Shown here one piece after another: positions 62,751 through 64,000 of a stretch of 64,000 nucleotides of DNA. The stretch's first letter is position 1. The number at the start of each line of letters is the position of its first letter. Position numbers and translations under genes: made by a program. The notes under the pieces were generated by a model. It ran no database searches. It was not told the origin of the DNA and saw only the letters and a list, made by a program, of their open reading frames with translations. The stretch covers positions 62,001-126,000 of the forward strand of contig JANQPC010000064.1 of the NCBI GenBank assembly GCA_028285485.1, read 5' to 3'. Source of the stretch: Paracoccaceae bacterium. GTDB lineage: Bacteria; Pseudomonadota; Alphaproteobacteria; Rhodobacterales; Rhodobacteraceae.

Positions 62751-64000
62751 ATGACACGCCGACTGATCTGCCTGACATCCATTTTCGCCCTGACGTCAGG
62801 CGCCGCGCTTGCGGATATGAACTTCAACCGCATCGCGAGCTTTGCCACGCCGCAGAACATGGCTGAGGGCGAAGACAGGTCGCGCGAAACCTCGCCGGAG
62901 ATCATCGCGGCCACGGCCGACGGGATGACGCTTGTTTACACCGACAGCCCCCTCGAAGTGATCGGAATGGTCGATATCACCGATCCGGCCAACCCCGCGC
63001 CGCTCGGCAATGTGGCGCTGGAGGGTGAGCCCACTTCCGTTTCCGTTGTTGGCCGCCGCGCCTATGTGGGGGTGAACACGTCCGAAAGCTACACCGAGCC
63101 CTCGGGCCACCTTGCGGTGATCGATATCGATAGCAAGGAACAGGTGGGCCGCTGCGATATCGGCGGGCAGCCCGACAGTATCGCGGTGGATGATGCGGGA
63201 AGCTTCATCGCCATCGCCATCGAGAATGAACGCGACGAAGATCTGGGCGATGGCCGCACCGGCCAGATGCCCGCCGGTGAGCTTTTGATGATCGATCTCG
63301 CTGACAATATGGCCCAGTGCGATACCCTTCGCCGTGCCGATCTGACGGGGCTTGCCGAGGTTTCACCGGAAGACCCCGAGCCCGAATTCGTGGATATCAA
63401 CGGTGCCGGCGAAGTCGTCGTTTCTCTGCAGGAAAATAACCATATGGTTGTGGTGGCGCGCGATGGCTCGATAGCCAGCCATTTCTCCGCAGGCGCCGTG
63501 GATCTCGCCGCCGTTGACACCGCCGAGGAGCGCGCGCTCACCTTTGACGATACGCTCAGCGCCGTGGTGCGCGAGCCAGATGCCGTCAAATGGCTCGACG
63601 ACGATCATTTCGTCACCGCCAACGAAGGCGATATGGATGGCGGTTCGCGCGGCTTCACCATCTTCCGCAAGGATGGCACGGTCATCTACGAAAGCGGGCT
63701 CGCCTTCGAATACGCCGTTGCCGAGATCGGCCATTATCCCGAACGGCGGTCTGGCAATAAGGGCGTGGAGCCGGAATCGATCGAAATCGCTACCTTCGGC
63801 GAAACGCCGATGATCTTCGTGGGGTCGGAGCGCGGTTCGGTTGTGGGCGTTTACGATGCCACCGATCCGGCGCGGCCCGAGCTTTTGCAACTGCTGCCAT
63901 CGGGCATTGGCCCTGAAGGCTATGTGGCGATCCCCGGCCGCAACCTGCTGATCTCTGCAAATGAGGTGGATCTGATCGAAGATGGCGGCGTGCGCGCCCA
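62751..64000 (+). CDS. Secreted phytase/esterase-like beta-propeller protein (3' end outside window)
   Basis: ATG at 62751 with GGGGAG ahead; the frame is open to the last base (416 complete codons). Signal peptide MTRRLICLTSIFALTSGAALA. The mature part has repeated blade-like segments (VDITDPANPAPLGNVALEGEP, AVIDIDSKEQVG, AREPDAVKWLDDDHF-like and ANEGDMDGGSRGFTIF), matching the group annotated as esterase-like activity of phytase or choice-of-anchor I proteins. Likely a metal-dependent periplasmic or surface phosphoesterase-like protein; activity is not established. Divergent from the binding-protein gene. Confidence 0.8.
   Translation, partial: MTRRLICLTSIFALTSGAALADMNFNRIASFATPQNMAEGEDRSRETSPEIIAATADGMTLVYTDSPLEVIGMVDITDPANPAPLGNVALEGEPTSVSVVGRRAYVGVNTSESYTEPSGHLAVIDIDSKEQVGRCDIGGQPDSIAVDDAGSFIAIAIENERDEDLGDGRTGQMPAGELLMIDLADNMAQCDTLRRADLTGLAEVSPEDPEPEFVDINGAGEVVVSLQENNHMVVVARDGSIASHFSAGAVDLAAVDTAEERALTFDDTLSAVVREPDAVKWLDDDHFVTANEGDMDGGSRGFTIFRKDGTVIYESGLAFEYAVAEIGHYPERRSGNKGVEPESIEIATFGETPMIFVGSERGSVVGVYDATDPARPELLQLLPSGIGPEGYVAIPGRNLLISANEVDLIEDGGVRA

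Noticed and set aside
1-64000. tRNA genes, rRNA, CRISPR array, IS element or prophage
   Set aside because: No T-loop/CCA tRNA signatures, no regularly spaced repeats, no transposase or integrase and no phage structural genes were seen on either strand by eye; a covariance search could still find a missed small RNA.

Overview
This window is a high-GC stretch of an alphaproteobacterial chromosome, most likely from the Rhodobacterales (Roseobacter/Rhodobacter relatives). Pointers are the cell-cycle regulator GcrA, a split PntA/PntB transhydrogenase, a VPLPA-type exosortase fused to EpsI, DUF2125, DUF1489, DUF2161 and DUF817 proteins, a Hint-domain protein, a rubredoxin-HybE (HupIJ) fusion and frequent GTG starts. 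Nearly all of it is coding. I see no rRNA, tRNA, IS element, prophage or CRISPR array.

Layout. 0-3 kb: exosortase (running in from the left edge) facing UDP-glucose dehydrogenase. 3-6 kb: a proton-motor-like ExbB/MotA plus OmpA/MotB pair with a long coiled coil. 6-10 kb: DUF2125, then a translationally coupled hisC-tyrA-extensin lipoprotein unit. 10-13 kb: a divergent HxlR regulator / Tat-exported metallo-hydrolase pair, then rpsD. 12.4-15.4 kb: an orphan UgpE-like permease divergent from phoX with a plausible Pho box between them. 15-29.5 kb: Hint protein, class II ribonucleotide reductase, malic enzyme, propionyl-CoA synthetase, K+/H+ antiporter, NAD kinase, glyA and two coupled genes.

29.5-31.7 kb is the least ordinary part. 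A 0.9 kb gap contains strong hairpins and a DnaA box but no convincing protein gene. It is followed by a 49-residue lipoprotein and a low-GC SIR2-like gene inserted directly behind lepA, which looks like horizontally acquired accessory (possibly defence) DNA.

31.7-51 kb is housekeeping: lepA, a low-molecular-weight phosphatase, the sirtuin cobB, copper-handling genes, rpmB, meaB, hrpB, kynU, pntAB, gnd, argD-argF and gcrA. 51-55 kb has a tiny ORF with a strong ribosome site, a DUF1127-like small gene, AsmA and rimO. 55-57 kb holds an orphan pair of [NiFe]-hydrogenase maturation genes (rubredoxin-HybE and HupK) with no hydrogenase in view. 57.8-62.6 kb is a peptide-type ABC transporter locus (substrate-binding protein, two permeases) interrupted by a glutathione transferase and a 31-residue membrane peptide. 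A secreted phytase/esterase-like protein runs off the right edge.

The metabolic genes fit a heterotroph using C1/C3 and amino-acid substrates. PrpE and MeaB belong to propionate/methylmalonyl-CoA metabolism, MaeB, PntAB and NadK set the NADPH supply, and PhoX with the UgpE-like permease points to scavenging of organic phosphorus. Convergent neighbours are packed very tightly: six pairs share a four-base TTAG or CTAG stop overlap.
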